DNA from: Torymus aiolomorphi
Taxonomy: Eukaryota > Arthropoda > Insecta > Hymenoptera > Torymidae
Length of the DNA stretch: 64,000 nucleotides
Direction: 5' to 3'
Assembly (NCBI GenBank): GCA_036365515.1
Contig: CM070873.1
Span: 213,761,376-213,825,375 of the forward strand
Made by a program: the position numbers and the translations under genes. Positions 43,411-57,039 of this stretch are shown one piece after another (within the stretch, counting starts at the first letter, position 1; every line of letters starts with the position of its first letter). The notes below the pieces were generated by a model that did not search any database, was not told where the DNA came from, and saw only the letters and a program-made list of their open reading frames with translations.

Positions 43411-44802
43411 TTACAATCTTGCCCACTGCCATGGAACAGAACCCGCAGGAGAAATAAAATATTCACATAATCTTTTCCGAATCCTGCATTCCTGTAGTAC
43501 ATCTCTTTCAATGTTTCTATCTTCAACATTTTCTAGTATTCCATCAATGTTATCAATGTTATTCCACCTATTTCTTACTTCATCACATTCAAAGTCTATT
43601 AAAAGTTGTGGAGACAGATTGTACTCATAATTATTCGCTCTGTTGTTTGTAGCTTTCATGCCATAGTTGTTTCATTAACTCGCCACTTCTGAGCCAGTTG
43701 TCCGAAGGCACTTTCAATGATTCTGCGAGCATGACTTAGTCGATAATTGAAAGCTCTACGTGGCATGGTTAAGTTGTAATTCCTATTAAATGGTTTCATT
43801 AAATACTTCTTTAATGCAAATATTCCATCCCCGATTAAAAAGTATGGACATTGTATTTCTGTATTAGGTAGATACACTGGTGGTGGTAAGTCAACTTCAT
43901 TTTGTAAAAGAGCACGTCCAAGATCACTATTTGCGAATATCCCTGCATCATTCAAAAAGCCTATTAATTATAGCCAAATTTAGCCAAACCTATTCTTAAA
44001 CATCTCCCAAATGTAATTTTTAATATATAATAAATATCTTACCAAAATCTCCAACATTTGCCCATATAAACCGCTTTTTGGCGTCACAGCATCCCATCAA
44101 AACAAGACTAAAGAACTTCTTATAGTTAAAAAAAAGACTGCCACTGTTGGGGGGCTTTTTTATTCTGCAGTGCCTCCCATCAAGCGCTCCTATACAATTT
44201 GGCATATGCAACTCTGTCATAAAATTATTTGCTATGACACGAAACTGTTGACGTGAAGGGAATTTCAGAAATAGTGGTGCAAGTGCTTCGCATAATACAT
44301 AACATACTTCTGGTATGATTTTTTTTGACAGTGGATAATCCAATATTATAAAACCACTAATTTTTCCTTATCGAATCCCCATGGGCTAAATAACTAAAAT
44401 AAAAAAGATGTATTTTTATTTTATATACATTCATGAAAAAAATTATTTCAGTAAATGTTATACTTACTTTAATGTTAAAGTAAATCTTAGTTCAGATGGC
44501 AAAGGAGGTCTTCGACTTCTTTTAACTAACCTCTCCTGAACAAGACCATATATGTACATGAATTCTTGTACATTCATCCTGGTAAAGTGTATGAACTGTT
44601 TCTCGTCATGAAGTTGAAAATACCTAAATACTCTTTCATAGGCACCATATCCGGTTATGTAATTTTGTCGGATGAGTGGTTTGCTCCACCAGCGTCTAAG
44701 TTTTTTCCTTCTCCTTGCAAGATATTCAACTAACTGAATAAACTGAATACCTAATTCAGCTACTTGTATTTGTATTTCTTCATAATTCATTTCATTTTCC
44801 AT
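43411..44802 (-). pseudogene. Harbinger DDE transposase (DDE_4), interrupted near its end
   Basis: Pieces on the minus strand: 44802-44464 (MENEMNYEEIQIQVAELGIQ), then 44343-~44040 with PSRQQFRVIANNF and CIGALDGRHCRIKKP (first Asp), then 43955-43656 with YFLIGDGIFALKKYLMKPF (second Asp) and ARRIIESAFGQLAQKWR (Glu), then 43659-43411. Introns fit between the first three. The last two overlap in different frames (ATGGCATG near 43655), so a small deletion likely broke the gene. Starts 4 bp inside the right terminal repeat border. DDE triad intact. Confidence 0.82.
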
Positions 44803-44805
44803 CTA

Positions 44806-45294
44806 TTAAATACAAATTTATAATTACAATTTTATTAAAATTTGCATAAATATATGAATAAATTTATTTTGACTTACGTTAAATGAGCCCGCAAGTTAAT
44901 CTAATAATCTTAAATCTGGCTTTAATTCATAAATTAATAAAAATGGTTATTACTAAAAACGTGTTGTTTATTTTTAAATATAATTTTATTTAATTTAAAG
45001 TATAATTTTAAACAATTGTTTAAAATTATATTTTCGGTTGGAGCTATTTATCTTGCAAGAAATGGGATGTCAGAACAACACTCAGCTAAAACTTGCACGG
45101 TAACGTTAAGGTTATGTTTATACCACGATTGATCAGACTTGATCAGGTGTGTTCGGAGAGAGTTTACGAAGTCCTAGTGAGTTTTCTCTAGTTGCCACTA
45201 TCAAATACTTGCAAGCCTTTCTAGTTACTCCGCTGCGCCAACGCAACGCTGTACGCATTCATGCACAAACATATTCACATATGTGGCCAGGGCC
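44806..45294. repeat. Harbinger right terminal inverted repeat
   Basis: Reverse of 31794-32235 with small indels, ending GTGGCCAGGGCC before TTA. Confidence 0.88.
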
Positions 45295-45297
45295 TTA

Positions 45298-45842
45298 GCA
45301 CGTTGACGTGGGCGACGACTGAAAATCTTATCCAAACTGTCCTTTACAGTTTCGTTATGTATTATGGTTTGCAACTGATATGAACAAGCGCTACTTAATT
45401 ATTATCACATACCTTTGAATTAGGAAAAAATCCATATAATAAGTATTATATTATTCTAAATTTACTGCTAAATGAGTTTCCTCTTTCACTGTAAGTTATA
45501 TAACCATAAGTTGTACTTTTATGTATAAAGTACTGCAAATCATAAATATTAAATTTAAATTAAATCAGAATGACTTGTTACAATCCAAGACACAAACATG
45601 TAAATATTCTCTAATATATGTGAAATTATTTTATAAATATATGTGAATTGGCAATAATTATAAATGCTTTATATTGTCTTGTACCAAATCAACTAAGATT
45701 CAATCCTTTTTTTGTTGATATAATGTACCTTAGAATAATAAACCAAAATGCAATTAATTGTTTAATAAGAGAATAGCAAGCATCATTAAATGTAGCTTAG
45801 TCTTATATACTTATGACACGGGTGATAATATGAAAGAGCATT
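45298..45842. other. no gene seen
   Basis: AT-rich sequence between two mobile elements; nothing recognised. Confidence 0.4.
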
Positions 45843-48275
45843 CCCTTACGAAAAAAAACTGCTGTTTAAACTACTGGCTGAACTACTGTCTCAACTACTG
45901 GCTAAACTATTGGCTAAACTGCTGTTGAACCACTTGCCGTCAGTAGTATTTTCGGATACCCTTTTATGCGTTATTGGATAACTATAGTAGAACCACTGAT
46001 TTCCAGCAGTTAAACTATTTTTATTTAATATGTCTTTTCTATCCATTTGAACTACAGATTTACTACAGGTAAACTTTTGTATCCTTCCGTAATTTATTAA
46101 ACTCTACTGAAACTACTGAGTAACTACAGGCAAATATTTAAATTATTTAAATTCATTAAACTCTTGTTGAACTCCTGATCAACTACAGATAAACTATTTG
46201 ATTTTTAATATTTATAGAGATCTAATTCAACTATTGACCAACTACAGCTTAACTATTGTATCTTTGTGTAATTTATTAAAATGTACTGCAACTACTGAGT
46301 AACTACTATAAAAAAAGGATTCAACTATTGAGCAACTACAGCTTAACTATTTTATCTTTGTGTAATTTATTAAACTGTACTGTAACTACTGAGTAACTAC
46401 AGGCAAATATTTAATAATTTATAGAATTGAGTTTTAACTGTAGTGAAACTACAGGTAAACTACTGTTTCTTTATGTAATATATTAAACTGTACTCAAACT
46501 ACTGTGTAACAACAGAGAAATATTTCAATTTTTTTAAATTCATGAAACAAAAAAATCGAACATCTTAACTAAGGTTAAGTGATCGACAAAATACTTATTC
46601 GCTGAAAGAGATGACGTCTGTGGAACAGAGGCGGTTCCAGGTATAGGGATACCACGTCACCGTTTAATATCGTAGTCTTTAAGAGTGAAAAATTCCTGTC
46701 GCCGCTGTCGTTCTCATCGTCGCCGTACTCTTCTTTTCGTCGTCGTCAACTTCTTTTCAGCTCTAAGTTTTGACCTTGCTGTATAAAATTATCATCTGAA
46801 AACGTAATATTCCACAAAGAATTGTGTTCGCGATTGATAAAAATAATGGCGTTATTCGTAAATTTTAACTTATCTGACTAGTTTTTTAAAGTTGATCCAC
46901 ACGATTTCTCATAAAAAGATATTCATAACCGCGACAGCTGCAAGATGAAAACATCGTGACGTCCAAACAACATGAATTGTTATATACGATCTGTCTCTAA
47001 GCAACCGTAAGAAATATAACTATATATATTATTCAAAATGAAAATATTTAACTAATTTCACGATGTTTGGACGTCACGATATTTTCATCTTGCCGCTGTC
47101 GCAGTTATGAATATCTTTTTATGAGAAATCGTGTGGATCAACTTTAAAAAACTAGTCAGATAAGTTAAAATTTACGAATAACGCCATTATTTTTATCAAT
47201 CGCGAACACAATTCTTTGTGGAATATTACGTTTTCAGGTGATAATTTTATACAGCGAGGTCAAAACTTAGAGCTGAAAAGAAGTTGACGATGACGAAAAG
47301 AAGAGTGCGGCGACAATGAGAACGACAGCGGCGACAGGAATTTTTCACTCTTAAAGACTACTATATTACACGGTGACGTGGTATCCCTATACCTGGAACC
47401 GCCTCTGTTCCACAGACGTCATCTCTTTCAGCGAATAAGTATTTTGTCGATCACTTAACCTTAGTTAAGATGTTCGATTTTTTTGTTTCATGAATTTAAA
47501 AAAATTGAAATATTTCTCTGTTGTTACACAGTAGTTTGAGTACAGTTTAATATATTACATAAAGAAACAGTAGTTTACCTGTAGTTTCACTACAGTTAAA
47601 ACCCAATTCTATAAATTATTAAATATTTGCCTGTAGGTACTCAGTAGTTACAGTACAGTTTAATAAATTACACAAAGATAAAATAGTTAAGATGTAGTTG
47701 CTCAATAGTTGAATCCTTTTTTTATAAATATTGAAAATAGAATAGTTTATCTGTAGTTCACTAGTAGTTCAACAACAGTTTAATGAATTCAAATAATTTT
47801 AATATTTGCCTGTAGTTACTCAGTAGTTGCGGTACAGTTTAATAAATTACACAAAGATACAATAGTTAAGCTGTAGTTGGTCAATAGTTGAATTAGATCT
47901 CTATAAATATTAAAAATCAAATAGTTTATCTGTAGTTGATCAGTAGTTCAACAAGAGTTTAATGAATTTAAATAATTTAAATATTTGCCTGTAGTTACTC
48001 AGTAGTTTCAGTAGAGTTTAATAAATTACGGAAGGATACAAAAGTTTACCTGTAGTAAATCTATAGTTCAAATGGATAGAAAAGACATATCAAATAAAAA
48101 TAGTTTAACTGCTGGAAATCAGTGGTTATACTATAGTTATCCAATAACGCATAAAAGGGTATCCAAAAATACTACTGACGGCAAGTGGTTCAACAGCAGT
48201 TTAGCCAATAGTTTAGCCAGTAGTTGAGATAGTAGTTCAGCCAGTAGTTTAAACAGCAGTTTTTTTTCGTAAGGG
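45843..48275. mobile_element. 2.4-kb palindromic foldback element
   Basis: CCCTTACGAAAAAAAACTGC at the left end is inverted at the right (GCAGTTTTTTTTCGTAAGGG). Arms of ~1.1 kb pair almost throughout to a ~90-bp centre near 46970-47055. Outer arm halves are full of short ACTACTG/CAGTAGTT words; inner halves are unique sequence (AACAGAGGCGGTTCCAGG). Flanking 8-mers AGAGCATT and TTGGCATT agree in 5 of 8 bases, possibly an eroded duplication. No protein coded. Confidence 0.88.
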
Positions 48276-48636
48276 TTGGCATTTTGTATAGCTTTACAAC
48301 TGATACTGATGACTGCATCTTTATTATACTGACAGTTCTAGTAAAAATTGATTAGTACACACTTACAAATAATGAGTTAGATAATTGAACAAATTGGACA
48401 TCCAACGAACTCTATTGGATACGCTAGTTTATTCCAGCCTAACACCAGGCAATATAGTTCGTCTAATGTCCAATTTTACAATTTCCTTAATCGTACTTCG
48501 ATGAACCATTCAAAACACACCGTACAAATAATGAAAAATTTTATAAACTCTTATTAAATTTTCTTATTATAACTAAACATTTTTCCATCAATCATTCCTA
48601 ATTAAAATATGTTAAGTTGAAATTCATCTCAATAAG
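48276..48636. other. no gene seen
   Basis: Short spacer with no open frames of note. Confidence 0.4.
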
Positions 48637-49055
48637 ATACTCGGCCAAGTAAAAAAATTTTGATAGTACTGGTTTACGTGTTGTTTGTTAAACATAACTC
48701 TGGCATTGAAGTGACATCAGCAATAGTATTGGATCTAAAGTTATATGAAATGTCAGTATTCTTTCATACTGCTACCCAAGACATAACAACAACAAAAATT
48801 TAATTTCAGTTGTGCGTGTCTTGGACTGTAAATAGTCATTCTATTTTTTTTTTTCAAGTTATAGTCATGCTTTGCTAGTATTCTATTTTTAATATTACGA
48901 GTTATTGTTAGCAGTATGCAAGGACACTAACATTTTATACGACTTTAGATCTATACAACACTACCGCTACTGTCCTTTCAATACCATACTTATCTTTAAC
49001 GAACACCATGTCAACCGATACTATCAACATTTTCTACTTGGTCGAGTATTTTAAG
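48637..49055. repeat. degenerate foldback MITE
   Basis: GATACTCGGCCAAGTA at left mirrors TACTTGGTCGAGTAT at right, and inner parts also correspond in reverse (ATAGTATTGG / CAATACCAT). Confidence 0.65.
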
Positions 49056-49089
49056 GCCATGTGAGCACGAAAAATTGACTCTACCTTAC

Positions 49090-52000
49090 CGACATACTGA
49101 TTTTTCATCAATTTAATTTTTTCAGTCATTAAAGACTAAATATTTCGACAAAACAACTCTGGTACATTTTAAGTTAGCGAATAAGGAATAATTTAAATAA
49201 TAAATGAAGATATTCATAATCACAGCTGCCGTCTGTTCCAAGTGGAAAAGGTTTAGTCGCGGGACTGAAAATCTGCCCCGCTTTCCGTATCTGCCGGTAG
49301 TCCCGCGCTTCTGATGTAGCCTACGGCTGACGAGCACGCTGGAGCGCTGAGCGTGCTTCCCACCCGTAGGCCTCAACCCGGAATTAGACGTCGATTGGTG
49401 GTTCATTTCATACGAAAATGATTCTATTCTTGAATATTGTATTTATTAGATTAATTTGATAAACAACCTTAATATCAACTCTTGATGATGGAAAAGATTT
49501 TAATTTCCAATAAATAAATAAATAATTTGGGATTGCATATAGTGTATCCTGTGATAGGTCGAAGATTTCCTTTCGAATAAATAAGTAAATCGGGATTAAT
49601 TATTCAAATTTTCTAATTGTAGTAATGCCACAAATTATAAGTTTACTGAATTTGCCAGAATTCTGGAATTATTCATTCGTGGCATTTCAATTATTCACCC
49701 GGCAAACTGAGAAGGCAAGTCGCTGAGAGCGGCATTGATTTGTTTCGACAATAAACAATCCTATTGACAATAAATAAAAATATTGATAATCACAGCTGCC
49801 GTCTGTTCCAAGTGGAAAAGGATTAGTCGCGGGACTGAAAATCTGCCCCGCTTTCCATATCTGCCGGTAGTCCCGCGCTTCTGATGTAGCCTACGGCGGG
49901 GGAGCACGCTGGAGCCCTGAGCGTGCTCCCCACCCATAGGCCTCAACCCGGAATTAGACGTCGATTGGTGGTTCATTTCATACGAAAATGATTCTATTCT
50001 TGAATATTGTATTTATTAGATTAATTTGATAAACAACCTTAATATCAACTCTTGATGATGGAAAAGATTTTAATTTCCAATAAATAAATAAATAATTTGG
50101 GATTGCATATAGCGTATCCTCTGATAAGTCGGAGATTACTTTTCGAATAAATAAGTAAATGGAGATTGATTATTCAAATTTTCTAATTGTAGTAATACCA
50201 TATTATTATAAGTTTACTTAATTTGCCAGAATCTTATTCATTCGTGGCATTTCAATTATTCACCCGGCAAACTGCGAAGGCAAGTCGCTTAGGGCATTGA
50301 TTTATTTCGACAACAAACAATCCTATTGACAAATAAATGAAGATATTCATAATCACAGCTGCCGTCTGATCCAAGTGGAATAGGTGTTTAGTCGCAAAAC
50401 TGAAAATTTGCCTCGCTTTCCGTATCTGCCGCTAGTCCCGCGATTCTGATGTAGCCTACGGCTGGGGAGCACGCTCGAGCGATGAGCGTGCTCCCCATCC
50501 GTAGGCCTCAACCCGCAATTAGACGTCGATTGGTGGTTCCTTTCATAAGAAAATGATTCTATCCTTGAATCCTGTATTTACTAGGTTAATTTGATAAACA
50601 ACCTTAATATCAACTCTTGATGATGGAAAAGATTTTTATTTCCAATAAATAAATAAATAATTTGGAATTGCATATAGCGTATCCTGTGATAGGACGGAGA
50701 TTTCTTTTCGAATAAATAAGTAATTCGGGATTAATTATTCAAATTTTCTAATTGTAGTAATGCCATATTATTATAAGTTTACTGAATTGGCCAGAATTCG
50801 AAATTATTCATTCGTGGCATTTCAATTATTCACCCGGCAAACTGCGAAGGCAAGTCGCTGAGAGCAGCATTGATTTATTTCGACAATAAACAATCCTATT
50901 GACAAATAAATGAAGATATTCATAATCACAGCTGCCATCTGTTCCAAGTGGAAAAGGTTTAGTCGCAGGACTGAAAATCTGCCTCGCTTTCTGTATCTGC
51001 CGGTAGTACAGCGCTTCTGATGTAGCCTACGGCTGACGAGCACGCTGGAGCGCTGAGCGTGCTCCCCACCCGTAGGCCTCAACCCGGAATTAGACGTCGA
51101 TTGGTGGTTCTTTTCATACGAAAATGATTCTGTCCTTGAATCCTGTATTTACTAGATTAATTTGATAAACAACTTTAATATCAACTCTTGATGATGGAAA
51201 AGATTTTTTTTTTCAATAAATAAATAAATAATTTAGAATTGCATATAGCGTATCCTGTGATAGGACGGAGATTTCTTTTCGAATAAATAAGTAATTCGGG
51301 ATTAATTATTTAAATTTTCTAATTGTAGTAATGCCATATTATTATAAGTTTACTGAATTGGCCAGAATTCGAGAATTATTCATTCGTGGCATTTCAATTA
51401 TTCACCCGGCAAACTGCGAAGGCAAGTCGCTGAGAGCGGCATTGATTTATTTCGACAATAAACAATCCTATTGACAAATAAATGGAGATATTCATAAGAC
51501 AGCTGCCGTCTGTTCCAAGTGGAAAAGGTGTTTAGTCGCAGAATTGAAAATGTGCCTCGCTTTCCGTATGAGCCGGTAGTATCGCGCTTCTGATGTAGCC
51601 TACGGGTGGGGAGCACGCTCAGCGCTCGAGCGTGCTCCCCACCCATAGGCCTCAACCCGGAATTAGACGTCGATTGGTGGTTTATTTTATACGAAAATGG
51701 TTCTATCCTTGAATCCTGTATTTATTAGATTAATTTGATAAACAACATTAATATCAACTCTTGATGATGGAAAAGATTTTTATTTCCAATAAATAAATAA
51801 AAAATTTGCATATGGTGTATCATGTGATAGGACGGTGATTTCTTTTCGAATAAATAAGTAAATCGGGATTAATTATTCAAATTTTCTAATTGTAGTAATG
51901 CCACAAATTATAAGTTTACTGAATTTGCCAGAATTCTGGAATTATTCATTCGTGGCATTTCAATTATTCCCCCGGCAAACTGAGAAGGCAAGTCGCTGAG

Positions 52001-53640
52001 AGCGGCATTGATTTGTTTCGACAATAAACAATCCTATGGACAATAAATAAAAATATTCATAATCACAGCTGCCGTCTGTTCCAAGTGGAAAAGGTTTAGT
52101 CGCGGGACTGAAAATCTGCCCCGCTTTCCATATCTGCCGGTAGTCCCGCGCTTCTGATGTAGCCTACGGCGGGGGAGCACGCTGGAGCCCTGAGCGTGCT
52201 CCCCACCCGTAGGCCTCAACCCGGAATTAGACGTCGATTGGTGGTTCATTTCATACGAAAACGATTCTATTCTTGAATATTGTATTTATTAGATTAATTT
52301 GATAAACAACCTTAATATCAACTCTTGATGATGGAAAAGATTTTAATTTCCAATAAATAAATAAATAATTTGGGATTGCATATAGCGTATCCTCTGATAA
52401 GTCGGAGATTACTTTTCGAATAAATAAGTAAATGGAGATTGATTATTCAAATTTTCTAATTGTAGTAATACCATATTATTATAAGTTTACTTAATTTGCC
52501 AGAATCTTATTCATTCGTGGCATTTCAATTATTCACCCGGCAAACTGCGAAGGCAAGTCGCTTAGGGCGGCATTGATTTATTTCGACAACAAACAACCCT
52601 ATTGACAAATAAATGAAGATATTCATAATCACAGCTGCCGTCTGATCCAAGTGGAATAGGTGTTTAGTCGCAAAACTGAAAATTTGCCTCGCTTTCCGTA
52701 TCTGCCGCTAGTCCCGCGATTCTGATGTAGCCTACGGCTGGGGAGCACGCTCGAGCGCTGAGCGTGCTCCCCACCTATGGGCCTCAATCCGGAATTAGAC
52801 GTCGATTGGTGGTTCATTTCATACGAAAATGATTCTATCCGTGAATCCTGTATTTATTAGATTAATTTGATAAACAACCTTAATATCAACTCTTGATGAT
52901 GGGAAAGATTTTTATTTCCAATAAATAAATAAATAATTTGGGATTGCATATAGCGTATTCTGTGATAGGACGGAGATTTCTTTTCGAATAAATAAGTAAA
53001 TCGGGATTAATTATTCAAATTTTCTAATTGTAGTAATGCCATATTATTATAATACTTAATTTGCCAGAATTCGGGAATTATTCATTCGTGGCATTTCAAT
53101 TACTCATCCGGCAAACTGCGAAGGCAAGTCGCTGAGAGCGGCATTGTTTTATTTCGACAATAAACAATCCTATTGACAAATAAATGAAGATATTCATAAT
53201 CACAGCTGCCATCTGTTCCAAGTGGAAAAGGTGTTTAGTCGCAGAACGGAAAATCTGCCTCGCTTTCCGTATCTGCCGGTAGTGCAGCGCTTCTGATGTA
53301 GCCTACGGGTGGGGAGCACGCTCGAACGCCGAGCGTGCTCCCCATCCGTAGAACTCAACCTGGAATTAGACGTCGATTGGTGGTTCATTTTATACGAAAA
53401 TGTTTCTATCCTTGAATCCAGTATTTATTAGATTAATTTGATAAACAACCATAATATCAACTCTTGATGATGGAAAAGATTTTTATTTCCAATAAATAAA
53501 TACATAATTTGGGATTTCATATAGCTAATCCTGTTATAGGAGGAAGTTTTCTTTTCCAATATATAAGTAATTTGGACTTGCATTTATCGTATCCTGTGAT
53601 AGGACGAAATTTTCTTTTCCAATAAACAAGTAATTCGGAA
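49090..53640. repeat. ~570-bp satellite, eight units
   Basis: Marker ACGTCGATTGGTGGTT occurs near 49390, 49961, 50527, 51100, 51671, 52230, 52803 and 53377. Units 2 and 6 share variants (GCGGGGGAGCACGC) and units 3 and 7 share others (GTCGCAAAACTG), giving a ~2.27-kb four-unit higher order. Each unit has a GC-rich hairpin. Repeated minus-strand frames of 60-94 codons (MNHQSTSNSGLRP) differ by frame-breaking changes and are not counted as genes. Confidence 0.95.
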
Positions 53641-54067
53641 TTGATTATTCAAATAAACCCTTCTGTGTTAGACCCTAGGGCTCAGAATGTTTTCTTTTTA
53701 TGCTGAAAGAAAGTGCTACGCAAGAATACAAAAACTGCGATTTTTTCTGTAATCTAAAAAGTTTAATATTAATTTCATGTTTACGCCGTTAACACGTTGT
53801 CTTATGGGTCATCACTTTTTCCACGGTTTTACTTAAGAAAGTGTTGAAAACGGTCTGACTTTGATAAAACTTTGAGAAATGTATATGTAATAACCCATAA
53901 ATATTATGCATCCATTCAAATGTTGATTCACTAACTTTTAGAGTGAATATAAGCAAATGAATAAAATGCTTTAGGCTCAGCCGATCATTGCACACACGAT
54001 TTGGCATCGTGACAAAGAGATTAGGAAGTTTGCGCGATTTGAAATGATGCGTTTGGTGTTCATAGAC
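53641..54067. other. no gene seen
   Basis: Degenerate satellite edge and AT-rich unique sequence. Confidence 0.4.
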
Positions 54068-54216
54068 AATCTGCGATCCCAGATTTAGCGGCGCTATCTG
54101 TAAATACCGTGCGGTGGGCCCATAAGAACTATTCTCCTGTCCGCACAGGTCATTTAGTTTTTAGGGGCCCACCGCATAGGATGAACAGAGGGCGTACTAA
54201 ACCTGGGATCACAGAT
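54068..54216. repeat. MITE with GCGGTGGGCCC arms
   Basis: ATCTGCGATCCCAGATTTAG at the left end mirrors CTAAACCTGGGATCACAGAT at the right, and GCGGTGGGCCC mirrors GGGCCCACCGC inside. Confidence 0.75.
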
Positions 54217-54399
54217 ACTCAATGCTTTATGTGAAAATGTCAGTAGATCTTTATATTTTGTAATAATGAATTAGAGCTGCAGAATCATCATCTTTATTCG
54301 ACGGCTCCACTCACTAATTTTTATTATTTGCACGTAAGTATATAGGTACAGTTCTAGCAAGCAGGAGAGAACTACCCAAAAGCGGTCAAACGATCGTGC

Positions 54400-54790
54400 G
54401 ACGTTGCCAAATCGAAGTACCTCCGAAGTCAAAGATGACCGAACTCGCACTCGACTGATGGCGTAGGGATAGCGAGCGCGTGCGCTCTTACCGCGGCCGA
54501 CCACGGCCAAACGTGAGCGAACGCGCTTATGTGTTCACGGCCGACGATATGAAGCCGCTGACAACAGCAGCATGCAGAGACGCGAGAGCGCAGCCAGCAG
54601 CGTCGTCTTCGTCGCCGCACTCAACCCAAGTCCAGCGGAAACCCGGGTGCTTAGTGGAGCTGGTACCACAAACGAGCATCGCATGAAGACCTGATGCCGC
54701 GGACGAGAACTCGTTGCCACAGCTCTTGCACTCTCACTCTCGCGGAGGAACGAAGTTGTCAAAAAGCACGAGCGCATAACCCCAAAATAT
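54400..54790. other. GC-rich, CpG-rich stretch, possible promoter/first exon
   Basis: Stands out from AT-rich surroundings; open on both strands for 60-80 codons with no homology I recognise. Might be the start of the gene whose fragments follow at 55.3-56.9 kb. Confidence 0.35.
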
Positions 54791-55319
54791 GGTTATTTTT
54801 GTTCTGGCAGGTACCTAATTGAGTGTGTTGGTGCAGCGATGTCCATTGTTAGCTTGTTTTGAGTTGTTGCAGTGCTCAATGAAAGTGATGGTTCGAGTTA
54901 ATTGAACTGGAGGAGCGGAAGCTACTGTTAATAGAAATTGTGTAAATATTTATGTGAATGTGGAAATAAAGATTTTTGCTCTATATACCAGCCGTGAACA
55001 AAACGACAAGTGTGTAACTATGAAAAACTCTCTCCAAAGTGCTTATAGTAGTACGCATGTAAGCATTTTACCAAGTAAACACGTAGATATACAGATTCAA
55101 TGAAATTCTTAGTGTAAGAAATTTTTGAAGAAATCATATTGTTTATATTTTATATTGCAAAGAACATCATAACAATAGAAGGGTATAAGAAGATGGAGTC
55201 TATTTTTACTACTTAAGCAATGCTGAAGTGACCCGATACTGATACGCTTATAGTGCATTATGAAGATAACGAATCTTTATAACTGCCTACCAATAAGTCT
55301 GACCTAGTAGAGAAGAAGT

Positions 55320-56937
55320 TTAATGAATTTGAATATGCAGCTTTTCCATCGAGTAACGAAAACCATTATCAATGAAGATCCTCAATTCAAAGCAGCCAAG
55401 CATGGACAATAAATTAAAATTTTCTGATCGCTTTAAAGTTTTAGTGAATACAGACACGCAAAAAGGTGCAGATCCGCATGTATTCAACGATACAGACCAG
55501 CCATTTGTTGTATCAACAGGTGGCAAAAATATTAAGTTAATAGCTTCTGAAAATTCAAAAGCGCCCGGTACAGCTAGAAGTGAATCAAAAGGAAAATGTT
55601 TAAAATCAAATCAGAACCTGTGTTCGGCATTGAGTTCAAAACTGAACCCGGTTTAGACATAACTGAGAATGGTCTGAAAATGATCATGGTTATGAAATAT
55701 CTGACAGTGATATCAATAAATTGCTCAGCGTTACACAGCCTACTTCTTGGAGAATTCTGAAATATGAAGGACATGATCATACTGGTGATTGGACTACATG
55801 AGTAAAAATGACACAAGATCTTGTGAAAGCTATTAATGATGGATACTACTTACTATGAAGAAGACCTTTGGGGAGATGTCAGAAATGTAAGTCATTTAAA
55901 AATGAATCTTTTTTCATATTTAATGTGAAAAATAATATTTTTTATATTAATAACATATAAGACGAACTATGTGATGAAAAATTTCTATTTCTGTCTTCTT
56001 TTCCCGACAGAAGAGACAAGACCATTAATACCGCAGCCAGGAGGCTTTCAAGAAAATAGTACCAACAGTTCCTCACAAAGCCAATCCAGAAGTGCTATCA
56101 CCTCCCCTAGTGTCTATGGAGAATACGCATGTCCTGGAGTCTGCTGGTGCCATACAAGTCTCAAGAGATTTTTAGTCATGCTTTAGTGCATGTGTGGGTA
56201 CACATATGTATCTATATTTTGGTGCTGTCCCCGGTGATGACAAAAAAAAGACTTCCCGCTGAGGAACATCTCATACATATTATCTGCCAGTGATAACGAA
56301 GAAAGAGGTTGCAAAGGATGACTACTGATGGGAAGAAGAAGAGGTTATGTTGATATCTCCAGTACTTCAGCCTCTAGGTGAGATCAGTGATTATTAGCAT
56401 TTCTTTTACTAAGCAATTAATCACATTACTTGTTTTCTTGCACATCACAAGTGTAAGAGGATGGCTTCCAGACTGTGTGAATTTTTCAGTTAACTGTGAA
56501 GGTGATAGCGAGATTTAGAATATGTACATGCTGTTTTCTTTAGTTGACCCACTCTCTAATAGGAATACTTGTGCACGGTAAATCATCTACAAGCTGAAAC
56601 TAGGTGAGTCGGCTTCCAATCATTTTCTTCATACGTCTACATGGTACATAAATTTGTATTTTAGGTGTTTTCCAAATGCTTTAAGAGTTCAAAGGAACTT
56701 GCAAACAATGTTTCCATCTAATCTTCAATGGCAGCTGCGGACAAGATAGCTGACGAAGGACAAGCATGGCTTCAAGGCTGTGACGATGACCCTTGTGATT
56801 TCTCCAGGAAAAAGTATTGTTCCAAAAGCTGTTATGGTACTGCTGCTGGTCTTTACTGCTGTCATTGCACAGTGCAACTTTTACAAAGTCTACAAGGGCA
56901 TCAAAAGGTAACCTTGACTGAAAGCCAGAAAATATAA
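55320..56937 (+). pseudogene. unrecognised host-like gene fragments, copy 1
   Basis: Stretches that look like exons: 55372-55656 (MKILNSKQPSMDNKLKFSDR); 55735-55890 with GHDHTGDWTT, VKMTQDL and EEDLWGD, then a GTAAGT donor; 56011-56185 after a CGACAG acceptor-like site; and 56728-56936 with a Cys-rich C-terminal part. Stops and frame changes interrupt them. The GHD-GDWTT-VKMT-DL block recurs at 59870-59970. I do not recognise the family. Confidence 0.4.
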
Positions 56938-57039
56938 ATGGTAATTTGAAGAATTATTGGCATGGATAATCTTCACCAAATACTCATTAGATTTATTTTT
57001 TAATCATTTTCTTCAAATTCAAAATGTAAATTAAATTTG

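Larger units (their letters stand above)
31794..45294 (-). mobile_element. PIF/Harbinger-type DNA transposon, 13.5 kb with nested insertions
   Basis: Ends GGCCAGGGCCACATATGTG and its inverted partner CACATATGTGGCCAGGGCC (outer bases differ slightly), with TTA duplications at 31791-31793 and 45295-45297. Terminal inverted repeats extend ~450 bp (31794-32235 and 44806-45294). It encodes a DDE_4-type transposase and MADF-type proteins, the usual two-protein plan of Harbingers. Removing the copia insertion leaves ~7.6 kb. Confidence 0.88.

Noticed and set aside
49122..53388. Repeated minus-strand ORFs starting MNHQSTSNSGLRP in each satellite unit
   Set aside because: They end differently in each unit and carry frame-breaking indels, and part of the sequence is the hairpin; best seen as satellite.
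54271..54777. Overlapping ORFs on both strands in the GC-rich stretch
   Set aside because: Expected from high GC content; none shows a domain or a conserved partner.
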